Positions 30,588-40,726 of a stretch of 64,000 bases of DNA are shown one piece after another. Under the pieces are notes generated by a model that was given only the letters and a program-made list of their open reading frames with translations, did no database searches and was not told the DNA's origin. The stretch covers positions 25,494,681-25,558,680 of the forward strand of contig NC_073303.1 of NCBI RefSeq assembly GCF_027595985.1, given 5' to 3'. How positions within the stretch are numbered: position 1 is the first letter of the stretch; every line of letters begins with the position of its first letter. The DNA comes from Sorex araneus (Eukaryota; Chordata; Mammalia; Eulipotyphla; Soricidae). The position numbers and the translations under genes were made by a program.

Positions 30588-30765
30588 AAGGTTGGAGAGA
30601 TAGTCCAACCTTTTTACTCAGGAGGTAAATCCCTTGTCTTGCATGCAGCCAATTCCAGTTGGATCCCTAACATCACATATGGTCTCCAGAACACTGCCAG
30701 GAATGACCTCTAGGCGCAGAGTCCAGGAGGAGACCCAAAGACCACTGGGTATGCAAACACCCCCT
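30588..30765 (+). mobile_element. Family A SINE with foldback in A-box region
   Basis: The head becomes a perfect hairpin (AAAGGTTGGA, 7-nt loop, TCCAACCTTT at 30,587-30,613), which destroys the A box; the body remains recognisable. Confidence 0.85.
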
Positions 30766-30858
30766 CCGACCCCTCAAATGACATGTAACACGATAGAAGG
30801 AATTACTTCACCAAGGTTCATGAGTTGGGAGAGTCCGGAGAGATGAGTGTTGGACAGA

Positions 30859-31020
30859 CTACCAGTTAACTGTTGGTTAACACAGACAGACTTAATAGTT
30901 AACTGTGTTGGTTAACAGAGGCAGACACTAACACTTAACTTGTTGGCTAACTTAGGCAGACTAACAGTTAACTCTGCTAGCTAAAAGGACTCCCAGTTAA
31001 TTCCCAGTGTCAGTTAAGCA
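30859..31020. repeat. Degenerate tandem repeat, ~35-bp unit
   Basis: Four units (30,859, 30,891, 30,926, 30,961) share CTAACAGTTAACTGTTGGTTAAC-like and AGGCAGA parts, plus a partial fifth. The TTAAC palindromes resemble HNF1 half sites, probably by chance. Confidence 0.75.
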
Positions 31021-31024
31021 ACAA

Positions 31025-31440
31025 AGGTGTTTTAAAAGCATAAGCGTGCCCATACAATACCTAGGACAGATACTAAACGTTCAGTTCTTTATCTTGAATT
31101 TGAACTTGACAGGCTGTGCTGTACTTGTTCAAGTCAGTAAGTGACTTTGCCAGAGAAGTGGGCCCAGCACGTGGGTTCTTTATGCTGGAAGGCATTTGCA
31201 TTTGCCAATCTGAGTCATCAGGGAGCCTAAACTCTGTTCTCAAAGCTCCTGCGGGTTTAGGGTCAAGGAATTGGAGCTCAGGGTCTTCCAAGGAGGGGGA
31301 GACTCATATAAACCACTGCTGGTGTTGTCTTTTGCTTTAATGAGCCCCAGTAAACCATGGCTCTGTGTATTCATAACTTTCCTGACTGTGCTGGTGCTAT
31401 GACCCACTTAACCCTGTGGCAGAAGGAGGGCAGGCCTAGT
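31025..31440. other. Unassigned sequence
   Basis: No repeat or exon recognised. Confidence 0.4.
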
Positions 31441-31456
31441 TAAGAAAGAAACTTCT

Positions 31457-31808
<352 letters not shown>

Positions 31809-31817
31809 GAAACTTCT

Positions 31818-31950
31818 GGGGCCAGAGATATAGCACAGTGGCTAGGGTACTTGCCTAGCACACAGCTGACCTGGGTCGATCCCATAAGGTCCCCAGAGCC
31901 TGCCAGGAGTAATTTCTGAGCGCAGAGCCAGGAATAACAAAAGAAGAAAG
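31818..31950 (+). mobile_element. Family A SINE with deletion
   Basis: GGGGCCAGAGATATAGCACAG head; about 35 bp of body around the B box and after it are missing (GGTCGATCCCATAAGGTCC). Confidence 0.85.
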
Positions 31951-31954
31951 AAAG

Positions 31955-32375
31955 TCACGTCCATATTTTGGCTCTAGGGAAAGTCAGCTGCCATGTAAGT
32001 AATCCCTACAAACAAGGACCTACCCGAGGAATTGGTGACGTGTTCACAGCTGGATTTCAACTGGTATGGATCTGTGGCTATTCCCTGTGTGTCATTTCCT
32101 CCCTTTTGAGTATCTATTAAGATTTTCCTTTCTCCGCCTCACCATTTCCTGTGGGGGGCAGATAACCCGTCTCTTTCATTTAAAGGTCTTCGGGTCCAGA
32201 GGAACTTCACTTGAGAAACTTCTTTCAGACCTGGATCTGATTTAGATGATGCAAATGATGAACTTTTAAGTTTGTTGCTGGTACATAAATGGAGTGAGAC
32301 TGGGGGATGTCCAGGGGGTGGTGAGTATATTTCACATGGGGGAGTGAGTGAATCATTGGGAAACAGAGGCCCGAC
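31955..32375. other. Unassigned sequence
   Basis: No exon recognised. It may be the left part of the adjoining LTR. Confidence 0.35.
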
Positions 32376-32379
32376 TGTA

Positions 32380-32845
32380 GTAGATTGTTACTTTGGGCTT
32401 CCCCAGTGAATCATACATCTGAGTACTCACACCATTATTAGTCCCCTCCCATTGAATCTGGACTGGCCATGACCTGCTTAACCAATAAAATATGGGTAAA
32501 GTGATGCTATCGGTTCCAGGCCTAAATCTTTAGAAGGCCTGGAAGCTTCCACACTGGCCCCTGGGAGGACTCCTCTGGCCATGTTTAGAAGTCCAGCTGT
32601 CTTGAGGCCGCCACCCTGAGAAGCTCACCAAGTCTCAGAGGGCCATGAGTGAGGAAGGGCTGGGGCCCCGACTTCAGCTCCTGTTGAGACCTTCCACGCA
32701 AATCCCGTCAACTTGGAAGCAGGCCTAGTTAGGCTGCCCCGACAGACGCCAAAAAGAACAGAGACCAGTTGTCTCTGCCGAGTATTTTCCAAGTTGTAGG
32801 ATTAGGAGCAAAGAAATACAATAGTTATTGTTGTAAGCCAGGAGT
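32380..32845 (+). mobile_element. Old LTR, MLT1 (ERVL-MaLR) type
   Basis: ATACATCTGAGTACTCACAC, CCCATTGAATCTGGACTGG, ACCAATAAAATATGG, AAGTGATGCTATCGG and TGTTGTAAGCCAGGAG follow the order of MLT1-like LTRs. Strongly decayed, no internal genes. Confidence 0.5.
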
Positions 32846-32879
32846 AAGCAAACTAGGAACCTGCTGGTTGCTAGTCCTT

Positions 32880-33000
32880 TGTGGGGACAAATGAGGGACC
32901 CACATGTGACAATACTCAAGGGATCCTCTTGGCGATACTCAGGAGTTGCCAGAGGTTGAACCTGGGCCTCCCACATACAAAGCATGTTGTCTAGCATTGG
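32880..33000 (-). mobile_element. Degenerate SINE
   Basis: AGAGGTTGAACCTGGGCCTC then ACAAAGCATGTTGTCTAGC. Confidence 0.5.
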
Positions 33001-33050
33001 AGCCTGTGTTTGTCCTTTGTAGTTGTTTCAAACAAAACAAAACCTTCCTA

Positions 33051-33215
33051 GGCCAGAAAGATAGTACAGGGATTAAGGCAGTTGGCTTGCACACTGCGGA
33101 CCCTGGTTTAATTCCCAGGATGGTATGATTCCCTGAGCATGCCAGGACTGATCCCCCAGTACAGAGCCAAGAGTAAGCCCTGATCACCACTGGGTGGGAC
33201 CCCAAACTAGGAAAA
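33051..33215 (+). mobile_element. Older family A SINE
   Basis: AGGCCAGAAAGATAGTACAG head through CACTGGGTGGGACCCC. Confidence 0.87.
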
Positions 33216-33384
33216 AGAAGTTCATGGGGTTTTGTTGTTGTTGTTGTCAATAACATTTATGGCATTTTTGTTTTGTTTTGTTTTGTTTTGTTTAAAATGT
33301 ATTATAGCTGGAAGTCAAATTCCAACTAAAGTCTTAGCAATGGAATTGAACAGATTTATTCCCTTCATGTTATTTTATTTGTTG

Positions 33385-33525
33385 TTGCTCAGGATTTACT
33401 CCTGGCTCTGTGTTCAGGGACCACGTCTGGTGGTCTAAGGGGATGGTCTTGGGATGGTATGAGATGCTGGGGATCGAACCCAGGTCGGTCACATGCAAGG
33501 CAAGTACTGTACTATCACTGACCTG
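33385..33525 (-). mobile_element. Family A SINE, truncated tail side
   Basis: GGATTTACTCCTGGCTCTG to GGTCACATGCAAGGCAAG; an insertion of about 15 bp lies around TGGTCTTGGGATGG. Confidence 0.83.
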
Positions 33526-33692
33526 ATAATTTTATTCTTTCTAAAGACATGTTTCTTGATCGAGGTTCCGTGATTTGCAGTATTGCTAATTTAGTTGCCC
33601 ATGCACATAATTACTCCATCACACTCATCACTAGTGAATCGGTGACCCAAAATTAAGGAAAAAAGAGCTTATAAATATTTGTTTATTTTAAA

Positions 33693-33883
33693 AAGGGGTT
33701 ATCCCTGGCAGTGCCTTGGAGGTGGGTGAGAGCATTCCGGGAAGAGGTCAAGCAACAACCAAGAGGTCACTGGCTGTGGTCAGGTCCCCCCCAGGGCGCT
33801 AGTGCCACTGGGGCTGGGGCTGGGACACAAAAGCCTGGCACATGCTAAGCACATGTGCTACCACTTGAGCTATCTCCCTAGCC
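33693..33883 (-). mobile_element. Degenerate SINE pair
   Basis: GGGGTTATCCCTGGCAGTGC at the left and a family C-like head (CACATGCTAAGCACATGTGC, CTTGAGCTATCTCCCTAGCC) at the right. Confidence 0.55.
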
Positions 33884-33887
33884 TCTT

Positions 33888-34180
33888 AAGCAGCTTTAAT
33901 TATTCATTCGCATTCCATACAGTCCCCTCCTGTAAAGGATATAACTCAATGTGGGTTTTGTTTTGTTTTGTTTTCAATATTCACAGGTATGTGCAACCTT
34001 CATCACAATCCACTTTATCACATTTTCTTTTTTTTTTTTTAAACCATGTTCCCTCTTATCGGTATCAGAACTCGTACAGAACAATGAGTTCTGGGTTACA
34101 GAAGAGGATTTAGTTTTTGCACCTGTCTCCAAGTTTTTGTTCACATGTCAGACAAACACCCACATAGGTGCTGAGAAGTG
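33888..34180 (-). mobile_element. Ancient L1 3' UTR fragment
   Basis: AAGGATATAACTCAATGTGG then CACAGGTATGTGCAACCTTC and CATCACAATCCACTTTATC match old L1 3' UTR in reverse order; comparable to 26,030-26,372. Confidence 0.5.
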
Positions 34181-34387
34181 AAATTTCTCATGAGAATTTA
34201 CTTTGCTTATAATTTTACTTTTGCTTGTCTGGCTAGTTGTTCCTTTATGCCCTTGAATTGTGCTCTGTTCTTCATTGCTCTGTGATGCTATTTTTGTCAG
34301 ATCTGTTTTTGCTAGAATTCTGTATTGTTCCTTGTATTTACTATTTGTATATATTCCTGCAATTGTATTTATTTTATTTTCTCTTTG

Positions 34388-34551
34388 ATTTTTTTGTTTC
34401 TTTTTGAATCGCATCTGGCAATTCACAGGGGTTACTCCTGGCTCTGCACTCAGGAATTACCCCTGGCGGTGCTCAGGGGATGCTGGGAATCGAATCTGGG
34501 TCAGCCGTGTGCAAGGCAAAGGCCCTACCCACTGTGCTATTGCTTCAGCCC
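34388..34551 (-). mobile_element. Family A SINE, short
   Basis: GAATCGCATCTGGCAATTCA to CTATTGCTTCAGCCC; the ACCATATGG block is deleted. Confidence 0.9.
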
Positions 34552-34564
34552 TTTAAAAAATTTT

Positions 34565-35060
34565 TTTTTAATTCATTGAATCACTGTGAGACCAATTACA
34601 AAGATTTCAAATTTAAGTCTCGGTCATACAATGATCAAACACCCATCCCCTCACCAGTGCACATTTTCCACCACCAAGAACCCCAGTATACCCCCCATCC
34701 CACCCCTCCCCCTGCCTGTGTGGCAGATGATTTCCACTTTACTCTCTTTCTCTACTTTGATTACATTCAATATTTCGACAAAAGACCCACCATTATTATT
34801 TGGAATTTTCCCCCAACTATCAGACCTGCCCAAAAGGCACCATTAGATAATTTGTTTTTTATTGCTGATTATGAAGAGCATATGATGTCATGTGGCTGCT
34901 ATTGCGGCTGTGCAGTTTTGAATTTCTGATATTTTAGTAATTAATTCCAGACACATTTCTGCCAAAAGCCGCTGGGTTTCTAGATTGGTTTATGTGCCTC
35001 TGGGATCATGGCCATTCAGGAGCCGGAGGAGCCATTTGTGGTTGGCAACTTGGGGTCTTG
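34565..35060 (-). mobile_element. Composite retroelement with L1-like tail
   Basis: Reads as the reverse of 26,690-27,110: TTGAATCACTGTGAGACC, CACCAGTGCACATTTTCCAC, TTGCTGATTATGAAGAGCAT, then a worn copy of the internal direct repeat ending GGGATCATGGCCATTCAGG. Confidence 0.65.
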
Positions 35061-35064
35061 TTGG

Positions 35065-35222
35065 GGCAGGGAGGAGGGCTGGTTCCACCCCCACCCATCC
35101 CGTAAGGCCCCACATGTCTTGTCACTGCAGGCTCGTACCTGGTTGTCCAAAGGCTCTGAAAGATGGTGGCCACTGTGCCTGGGGCGGGGTGTGTGTGTGG
35201 GGTGGGGGGAAGCGTGAAATTT
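35065..35222. other. Unassigned sequence
   Basis: G-rich, ends in GGGGTGGGGGGAAGCG; no feature assigned. Confidence 0.3.
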
Positions 35223-35224
35223 TT

Positions 35225-35390
35225 GTTTTAATGAGTCACCATGAAATGTTCAGTTACAAAGTCGTTCGTGATTTGGTTTCAGTCATACAATGTTTCCACA
35301 CCCATCCCTCTACCAGTGTACATTTCCCACCACCAATGTCTCTAGTTTCCCTCCTACCCCCCTCCATCCTGACTCTATGGCAGGCACTTT

Positions 35391-35453
<63 letters not shown>

Positions 35454-35510
35454 CCCCCCCCCCCCCGCCCTTTTGGGCATTACAGTTTGCAATGCAGGTG
35501 CTAAAACAAC
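35225..35510 (-). mobile_element. L1 3' UTR fragment
   Basis: GAGTCACCATGAAATGTTCA, TACCAGTGTACATTTCCCAC and GGGCATTACAGTTTGCAATG are shrew L1 3' UTR in reverse. The polypurine tract has become a long (CT)n. Confidence 0.85.
35394..35466. repeat. (CT)n followed by C-run
   Basis: About 28 CT units and 14 C, inside the L1 3' UTR where the ancestral polypurine tract lies. Confidence 0.93.
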
Positions 35511-35631
35511 AGCCCAATTCTAAACTTGCATTTTGAGGCTGCGCATACCACAATTTACCATGTACAAACCCTTACTGTAACCCTAGCCTTTATCCCGATT
35601 TTAACCATTTCTAACCTTGAACCTATCATAT

Positions 35632-35802
35632 TCTTTTTTTGGGAGGTGTCATATTTGGCAATGCTCAGGGGTTACTCCTGGCTCTGCACTCAGAAATTAC
35701 TCCTGGGGGTGCTTGGGGGACCCTATGGGATACCGGGGATCAAACCCCAGTCGGCTGCGCACAAGGCAAATGCCCTCCCCGCTGTACTGTTGCTCCAGTC
35801 CC
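35632..35802 (-). mobile_element. Family A SINE
   Basis: GGTGTCATATTTGGCAATGC to CTGTTGCTCCAGTCCCC. Confidence 0.92.
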
Positions 35803-36064
35803 CACATTCTTTAAACAACCTAAAAGCCTAAATTGAACAATAGGCCAATATGTAACTTTCTATTTTTACTTGATAGGCAGTTAAAGGTAATACCTACAAA
35901 ATACCTTAATCTACACCTAACCCAAGCTGAATTCTAATCCAAACCCTAACCCAATACTAAGCCTGGTCATAGACTTGGCTCATATCTACCCATTAGCCTA
36001 ATTTTAACTGTCATCCAATGCTTAACTTGGATTTTTAGCTTGAACATAGCAAAACCTAAATCTT

Positions 36065-36242
36065 TTTTTTTTTTTTTTGCTTTTTGGGTCCCACCTGGCG
36101 ATGCACAGGGGTTACTCCTGGCTCTGCACTCAGGAATCCCCCCTGGCGGTGCTCAGGGGACCATGTGGGATGCTGGGAATCGAACCCGGGTCAGCTGCGT
36201 GCAAGACAAACGCCCTACCTGCTGTGCTATTGCTCCAGCTCC
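36065..36242 (-). mobile_element. Family A SINE with 14-bp TSD
   Basis: Perfect TSD AAAACCTAAATCTT at 36,051-36,064 and 36,243-36,256. Confidence 0.97.
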
Positions 36243-36344
36243 AAAACCTAAATCTTAACACTGAAACAATAGAATCCCTAAATCTAGCCTTTATCTTCCT
36301 AAACTTATCTTATACTAATTCTGACTATAGCCTTTAAAAAAAAA

Positions 36345-36620
36345 TAGATTGTTTTATTGAATCACTGTGAGTTAGACCTTTACAATGCTGTTCATGATTA
36401 GGTTTCAGTCATACAGTGTTCCAATACCCACTCCTCCACCAGTGTACATATCCCAGCACCGGTACCCCCAGGTTCCCTCTCATCACCCCCCACCCCCCAC
36501 CCCCTGCCTGCTATGGCAGGCACTTCCCCCCCCCTCTCTCCCTCCCTCTCTCTGTCACTCCTTTTCTGCTCTGTCTGTCTGTCTGTCTGTCTCTCTTTTA
36601 AGTCATTGTTGTTTTAAGTA
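36345..36620 (-). mobile_element. L1 3' UTR fragment
   Basis: TTGAATCACTGTGAGTTAGA, CACCAGTGTACATATCCCAG and a degenerate polypyrimidine block with (TGTC)n at 36,570-36,592. Confidence 0.85.
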
Positions 36621-36827
36621 CTGAGATACGAATGTCACTTAATCACATTTTCATCAACCCAAAAAGAAGCCTTATAATATAGCTTCATTTATCTGTTCTT
36701 CCGTAATATTCTCAGTTCTGAAGCAATCGACTAATTATTTTCTATTTTCCCTGTTCTAGATATTTCATAAGGATGGAATCACACAATATATGGTCTTTTA
36801 TGATTTTGCTTCTTTTATTGACTTGGT

Positions 36828-36970
36828 TTTGGTTTGAGGGCCACACCCAGTGGTACTCAGGGTTTACTCCTGGCTCTGCACCCAGGGGACCAAATGGGAT
36901 GCTGAAGATCAAACCTGGGTCTGCTGCATGCAAGGCAAGAACCCTACCTACTGTACTAAAGACTCCAGCT
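36828..36970 (-). mobile_element. Diverged family A SINE in ancient L1
   Basis: GGGCCACACCCAGTGGTACTC to CTACTGTACTAAAGACTCC. Confidence 0.85.
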
Positions 36971-37007
36971 TGATTTTACTTCTTTTAATGTTTTTAAGAT
37001 TTCATCC

Positions 37008-37165
37008 ATGTATCTCGCCCACATGGCAGAGCCTGGCAAGCTACCTGGGGCATATTCAATATGCCAAAAAACAGTAACAAGAAGTTTCACAATGGAGGCA
37101 TTACTGGTGCCCGCTCGAGCAAATTGGTGAGCAATGGGATGACAGTAACAGTGACAGTGACAATC
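37008..37165 (+). mobile_element. Family B SINE, 5' truncated
   Basis: Starts at TATCTCGCCCACATGGCAG and ends GGGATGACAGTAACAGTGAC. The flanks TTTCATCCATG and ACAATCCATGTTG are contiguous L1 sequence, giving a short TSD ATCCATG. Confidence 0.92.
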
Positions 37166-37381
37166 CATGTTGTAGCACCCCCTTCAATACTTTATTATTT
37201 TTTATGGCTCAGTAACCTTCCATTTCATTTTATGGTTATACCACAGTTGATGGACACTTGGGCTGTTTTGGCTTATTATGAATAATGTTGATATATACAA
37301 CTTGAGTCCCTATTTTAAATGCTTTGAGCCTATCTATATAGCAATATAATGGCTGGGTCCTAGGATAACTAGTTATACGTC

Positions 37382-37412
<31 letters not shown>

Positions 37413-37576
37413 TTTTGGGTCACACCTGACAATGCACAGGGATTACTCCTGGCTCATGCACGCAGGAATTAACTCCGGGGCAGTGCTCAGGGGACCATAT
37501 GGGATGCTGGGAATCAAATCTGGGTCGACAGCGTGCAAGGCAAACACCTTACCCGCTGCCCTATCGCTCCAGCCCC
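37382..37576 (-). mobile_element. Family A SINE
   Basis: 28-nt T-run, one-base insertions in the body (TTAACTCCGGGGCAG), head to CGCTCCAGCCCC. Confidence 0.93.
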
Positions 37577-37827
37577 ATATCACTGTCACTGTCATCCCGT
37601 TGCACATCTATTTGTTCGAGCGGGCACCAGTAACATCTCTCTCATTGAGAGACTTATTGTTACTGTTTTTGGCATATCCAATACGCATGGGTAGCTTGCC
37701 AGGTTCTGCCGCACGGGCTCGATACTCTCAGTAGCTTGCTGGGCTCTCTGAGAGGGGCGGAGGAATCGAACTCAGGTCGGCTGCGTGAAAGGTGAATGCC
37801 CAACCGCTGTGCTATCCCTCCAGCCCC
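37577..37827 (-). mobile_element. Family B SINE, near full length
   Basis: CACTGTCACTGTCATCCCG tail, then TTGTTCGAGCGGGCACCAG, TTTTTGGCATATCCAATACG, GAGAGGGGCGGAGGAATCG and a complete head. It abuts the preceding family A element in the same orientation. Confidence 0.93.
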
Positions 37828-38103
37828 CAGCCCCATATACATCTAACATTTTAAGAAGTATTAAATTGTTTTCACAATGGCTATAATTTTTTACTCACTC
37901 ACCAGTGATGTAAGAGGAATCTCATTTCTGGCATACCCAATAGCACTTAATACCCTTGCTGAAAATCAGCTAGCCTCAGAAATAGACTCAATTCTACTTC
38001 ATTGACTCATTGACTTATTCTTGTCCCAGAATCAAGGGCTGCTTACTATGGCTTTGTAGTAGGTCTTGAAATCAGGAAATGTGAGTCTCATTTTGCTTTT
38101 CTT

Positions 38104-38243
38104 TATTGTTTTGGGGCAACATCTTTCAGAGGTTGGGGATTTCTCCCAGTAGGGCTCCAGGACCATGCTGTTACCAGGGACTGGACCTGGGACTCTTGTA
38201 TGCAAAGCAAGTGTTCCACCCTTGGAACCATCTCCCTAGCCTC
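38104..38243 (-). mobile_element. Family C-like SINE remnant
   Basis: GGGACTGGACCTGGGACTC, TATGCAAAGCAAGTGTTCC and ACCATCTCCCTAGCC. Confidence 0.55.
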
Positions 38244-38261
38244 CCTACTTCATTTTCCATT

Positions 38262-38441
38262 TTATTTATTTATTTTATTTTGAGGACCACACCCAGCGGT
38301 GCTCAGGGCTGACTCCTGGCTCTGTACTCAGGGATCACTCCTGGCAGGGCTCGGTGGACCATATGGGGTGCTGGGGATAGAACCCTTTGACAGTCGCGTG
38401 CAAGGCAAATGACATATCCATCATATTATCTCTCCAGCACC
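38262..38441 (-). mobile_element. Older family A SINE
   Basis: TTTA tail, GGACCACACCCAGCGGTGC to ATTATCTCTCCAGCACC. Confidence 0.88.
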
Positions 38442-38599
38442 ATCATTTTCCTTTTAAAATATTATTTGGTATACAATGGGGTCTCTTGTAGACCCATATA
38501 AATTTTATTTATTTTAAAATGAAACTTTTAAAAAACGCCATACAGCTGTGCTCAAATCCAGTGATACTTAACCTAGAAGTGCTGGGACTATTGGATGGT

Positions 38600-38770
38600 T
38601 AAGTACATGAACCTGTACTCAGTGCTACGTGTACTGATGGGCTGGGGGTCACCAAGTCATCCCCGTGATGCCCAGGAAGGCAGGGATCTGTGGTGCCCGG
38701 GATTGAACTCTGAGCTCTGGTCACACAAAAGCATGAATTCCACCCCTTTAGACTGTCTCCTCAGCTCCTC
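38600..38770 (-). mobile_element. Degenerate SINE
   Basis: TGGTGCCCGGGATTGAACTC then CTTTAGACTGTCTCCTCAGC. Confidence 0.5.
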
Positions 38771-38861
38771 CACATGTATTTCGGAACAACTGTTTGATTT
38801 CTATAAAGGACTAATGAGTTTAAGCAACATTTGTAGATTAATTTGGGGAGTATAGCCATTT

Positions 38862-39056
38862 TTTTAAAGGAGATTTTATTTATTTATTTATTTTAATTTT
38901 TTTGGTCACAACTGGCAATGCACAGGGGTTACTCCTGGCTCTGCACTCAGGAATTACTCCTGGCCGTGCTCAGGGGACCATATGGGATGCTGGGAATCAA
39001 ACCCAGGTCGGCCGCGTGCAAGGCATATGCCCTCCCCGCTGTGCTATTGTTCCAGC
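38862..39056 (-). mobile_element. Family A SINE in ancient L1
   Basis: TSD of the form GGAG(T/C)ATAGCCAT(T/C)TT on both sides, which restores continuous L1 sequence when the SINE is removed. Confidence 0.92.
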
Positions 39057-39143
39057 CCGGAGCATAGCCATCTTAACAATGGTCTTTTGATGCATCAACA
39101 TGGAATATTTCCCCAGAAATTTAGTATTTAAAAATTTCTTTCG

Positions 39144-39255
39144 GGTTCGATTTCCAGCATCCCATATGGTCCCCTGAGCATGGCCAGGAGTTAATTCCTG
39201 AGTGCATGAGCCAGGAATAACCCCTGTGCATCACCGGGTGTGACCCCCAAAAAAA
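39144..39255 (+). mobile_element. 5'-truncated family A SINE
   Basis: Begins at the B box (CGGGTTCGATTTCC). TSD AAAAATTTCTT on both sides, so the truncation happened at insertion. Confidence 0.9.
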
Positions 39256-39274
39256 GTCAAAAAAAATTTCTTCA

Positions 39275-39432
39275 GCATGTTGAACGATAGTACAGCAGGT
39301 AAGGTGCTTGCCTTACACATGGCCAGCGCAGGTTCGATCTCCAGCATCCCATATGGTTCCCTGAGCACAGAGCCAGGAATAACCCTCGAGTATTGCTGGG
39401 TATGACCCTAAAACAAAACAAACAAACAAATA
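39275..39432 (+). mobile_element. Family A SINE with deletion
   Basis: GAACGATAGTACAGCAGG head, the CACTGCCAGGAGTGATTCC block missing, AAACAAACAAAC tail. Confidence 0.87.
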
Positions 39433-39436
39433 TTTC

Positions 39437-40112
39437 TTTTGGGATTTTTCTCTTCAAGCCCGTGTTCTCTCCTGAACAATGATTTCGATTGCTTGTCTTG
39501 ATGTTTCTTTGCTTGCCTATTTCCACTCTGGAAAGTTCTGTGTTCTCGCCCTGTTGGGGAACAGTTTTACCCAATGTGCCCGGACACATTGTACACCGGG
39601 TTTGGGCAGACGTGAGGCGAAGGATGACGGGCGCATGGAGAAAAACCCCTTGGGAGCAGCTGATGGCTGTTCACCTTATTGTCGAATATACACATATTTT
39701 ATAGAAGGTCTTGGCTTACAAGAAAATCCAATCACATAAGGTTCCGTATTATTGGCCTATCACCTCTCCGGCTCCGCTTAGCCCTGGTCCAATCCCAATC
39801 AAGGCTAGATGCTGCAGTTAGGATGACTTGCTAAGCACACGTGACAGTTTCTGTGTCTAGGGCTCCCGTGACTAGGGGGTCGAGGGAAGCTCAAGGCCGA
39901 ACACCTGGTGCTGGCTGACACTCCGTTCTTGCCAACTTTGCCCAGACACTCCCTCTTGAGAGGCTTCGAGAGTGGGCTGCTTTGCAAGGTCGGGTCTTAT
40001 CTGCCCCAGTGCCTGTCACCGTACGCCACATCTCTCAAACATGTACTTCTCCCTGTCTCTCCTCTAACAACTTCCTAAATAAGTTTCAATAAAAAAATTT
40101 CTTGCTTCACAA
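39437..40112 (+). mobile_element. Possible solo LTR or other unclassified insert
   Basis: A block of about 675 bp inserted in the ancient L1, with higher GC and CpG than its host, CCAAT-like motifs (39,736 and 39,790), AT-rich TATTTTATAG at 39,695-39,704 and AATAAA at 40,088-40,093 near its right end. This fits an LTR, but I cannot fix the TG/CA ends or a TSD, and there is no coding part. Confidence 0.3.
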
Positions 40113-40130
40113 AAAAAATTATTATTTTGG

Positions 40131-40300
40131 GGCAGGAGAGATAATATAGAGGGTAGTGTGCTTAGCTTGCATGCAGCTGACATGGGTTCAATCCCTGGTA
40201 CCATGTGGTCCCACAAGCACTGCCAGGAATAATTCCTGAGCACAGAGCCAGAAGTAATCCCTGAGCATTGCCCATGTGCTGTACCCCCTTCCCCCCTAAT
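40131..40300 (+). mobile_element. Older family A SINE
   Basis: GGGGCAGGAGAGATAATATAG head, TCAATCCCTGGTACC, body to GAGCATTGCCCATGTG. Confidence 0.87.
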
Positions 40301-40726
40301 TTTTTCTTTCAATGATGTTTAGTATTTTTCAGAGAATAAGTTTGGGATTTCTTTCATTAAACTTATTCTTTAATGCTACTATAGTTTTTCTTAATTTCAT
40401 TTTGAATTGTTAAATTGAATTTTAGTCCTTGATCTATATTCCGCAATCCTGATGAATTTATGCATTGTAATTATTCTAGATTATTTAAAATTTCCACATA
40501 TAAGATGATGTGATCTATAAAAAGACATAGTTTTACTTCTTCCTTTTAATTTTTATTTACGGCTGTTCACCCTGGTTAGAACTGTGAGAACAATATTAAA
40601 GAGAAACAGCCAAAGTGGAGATCTTTGTGTTGGTCCTTTTTCTTGTTTTGGGTGAAAGTATCCGCTCCTTCACCATTAAATATAATATTCATTGTGGGAT
40701 TTTCATAGATAGTTTTTCAGACGGAG

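Larger units (their letters stand above)
35540..36345. repeat. G-poor CTAA-rich degenerate tract
   Basis: Outside two inserted SINEs, motifs such as TAACCCTAG, CTAACCTTG, CACCTAACCC, AACCCTAACCC and AAACCTAAATC recur with little G on this strand. This looks like a decayed short-unit repeat, possibly telomere-like (CCCTAA), lying between two L1 3' UTR fragments. Confidence 0.5.

Noticed and set aside
30859-31020. HNF1 binding cluster in TTAAC-rich units
   Set aside because: The motif follows from the tandem unit and lacks the full HNF1 consensus in any copy.
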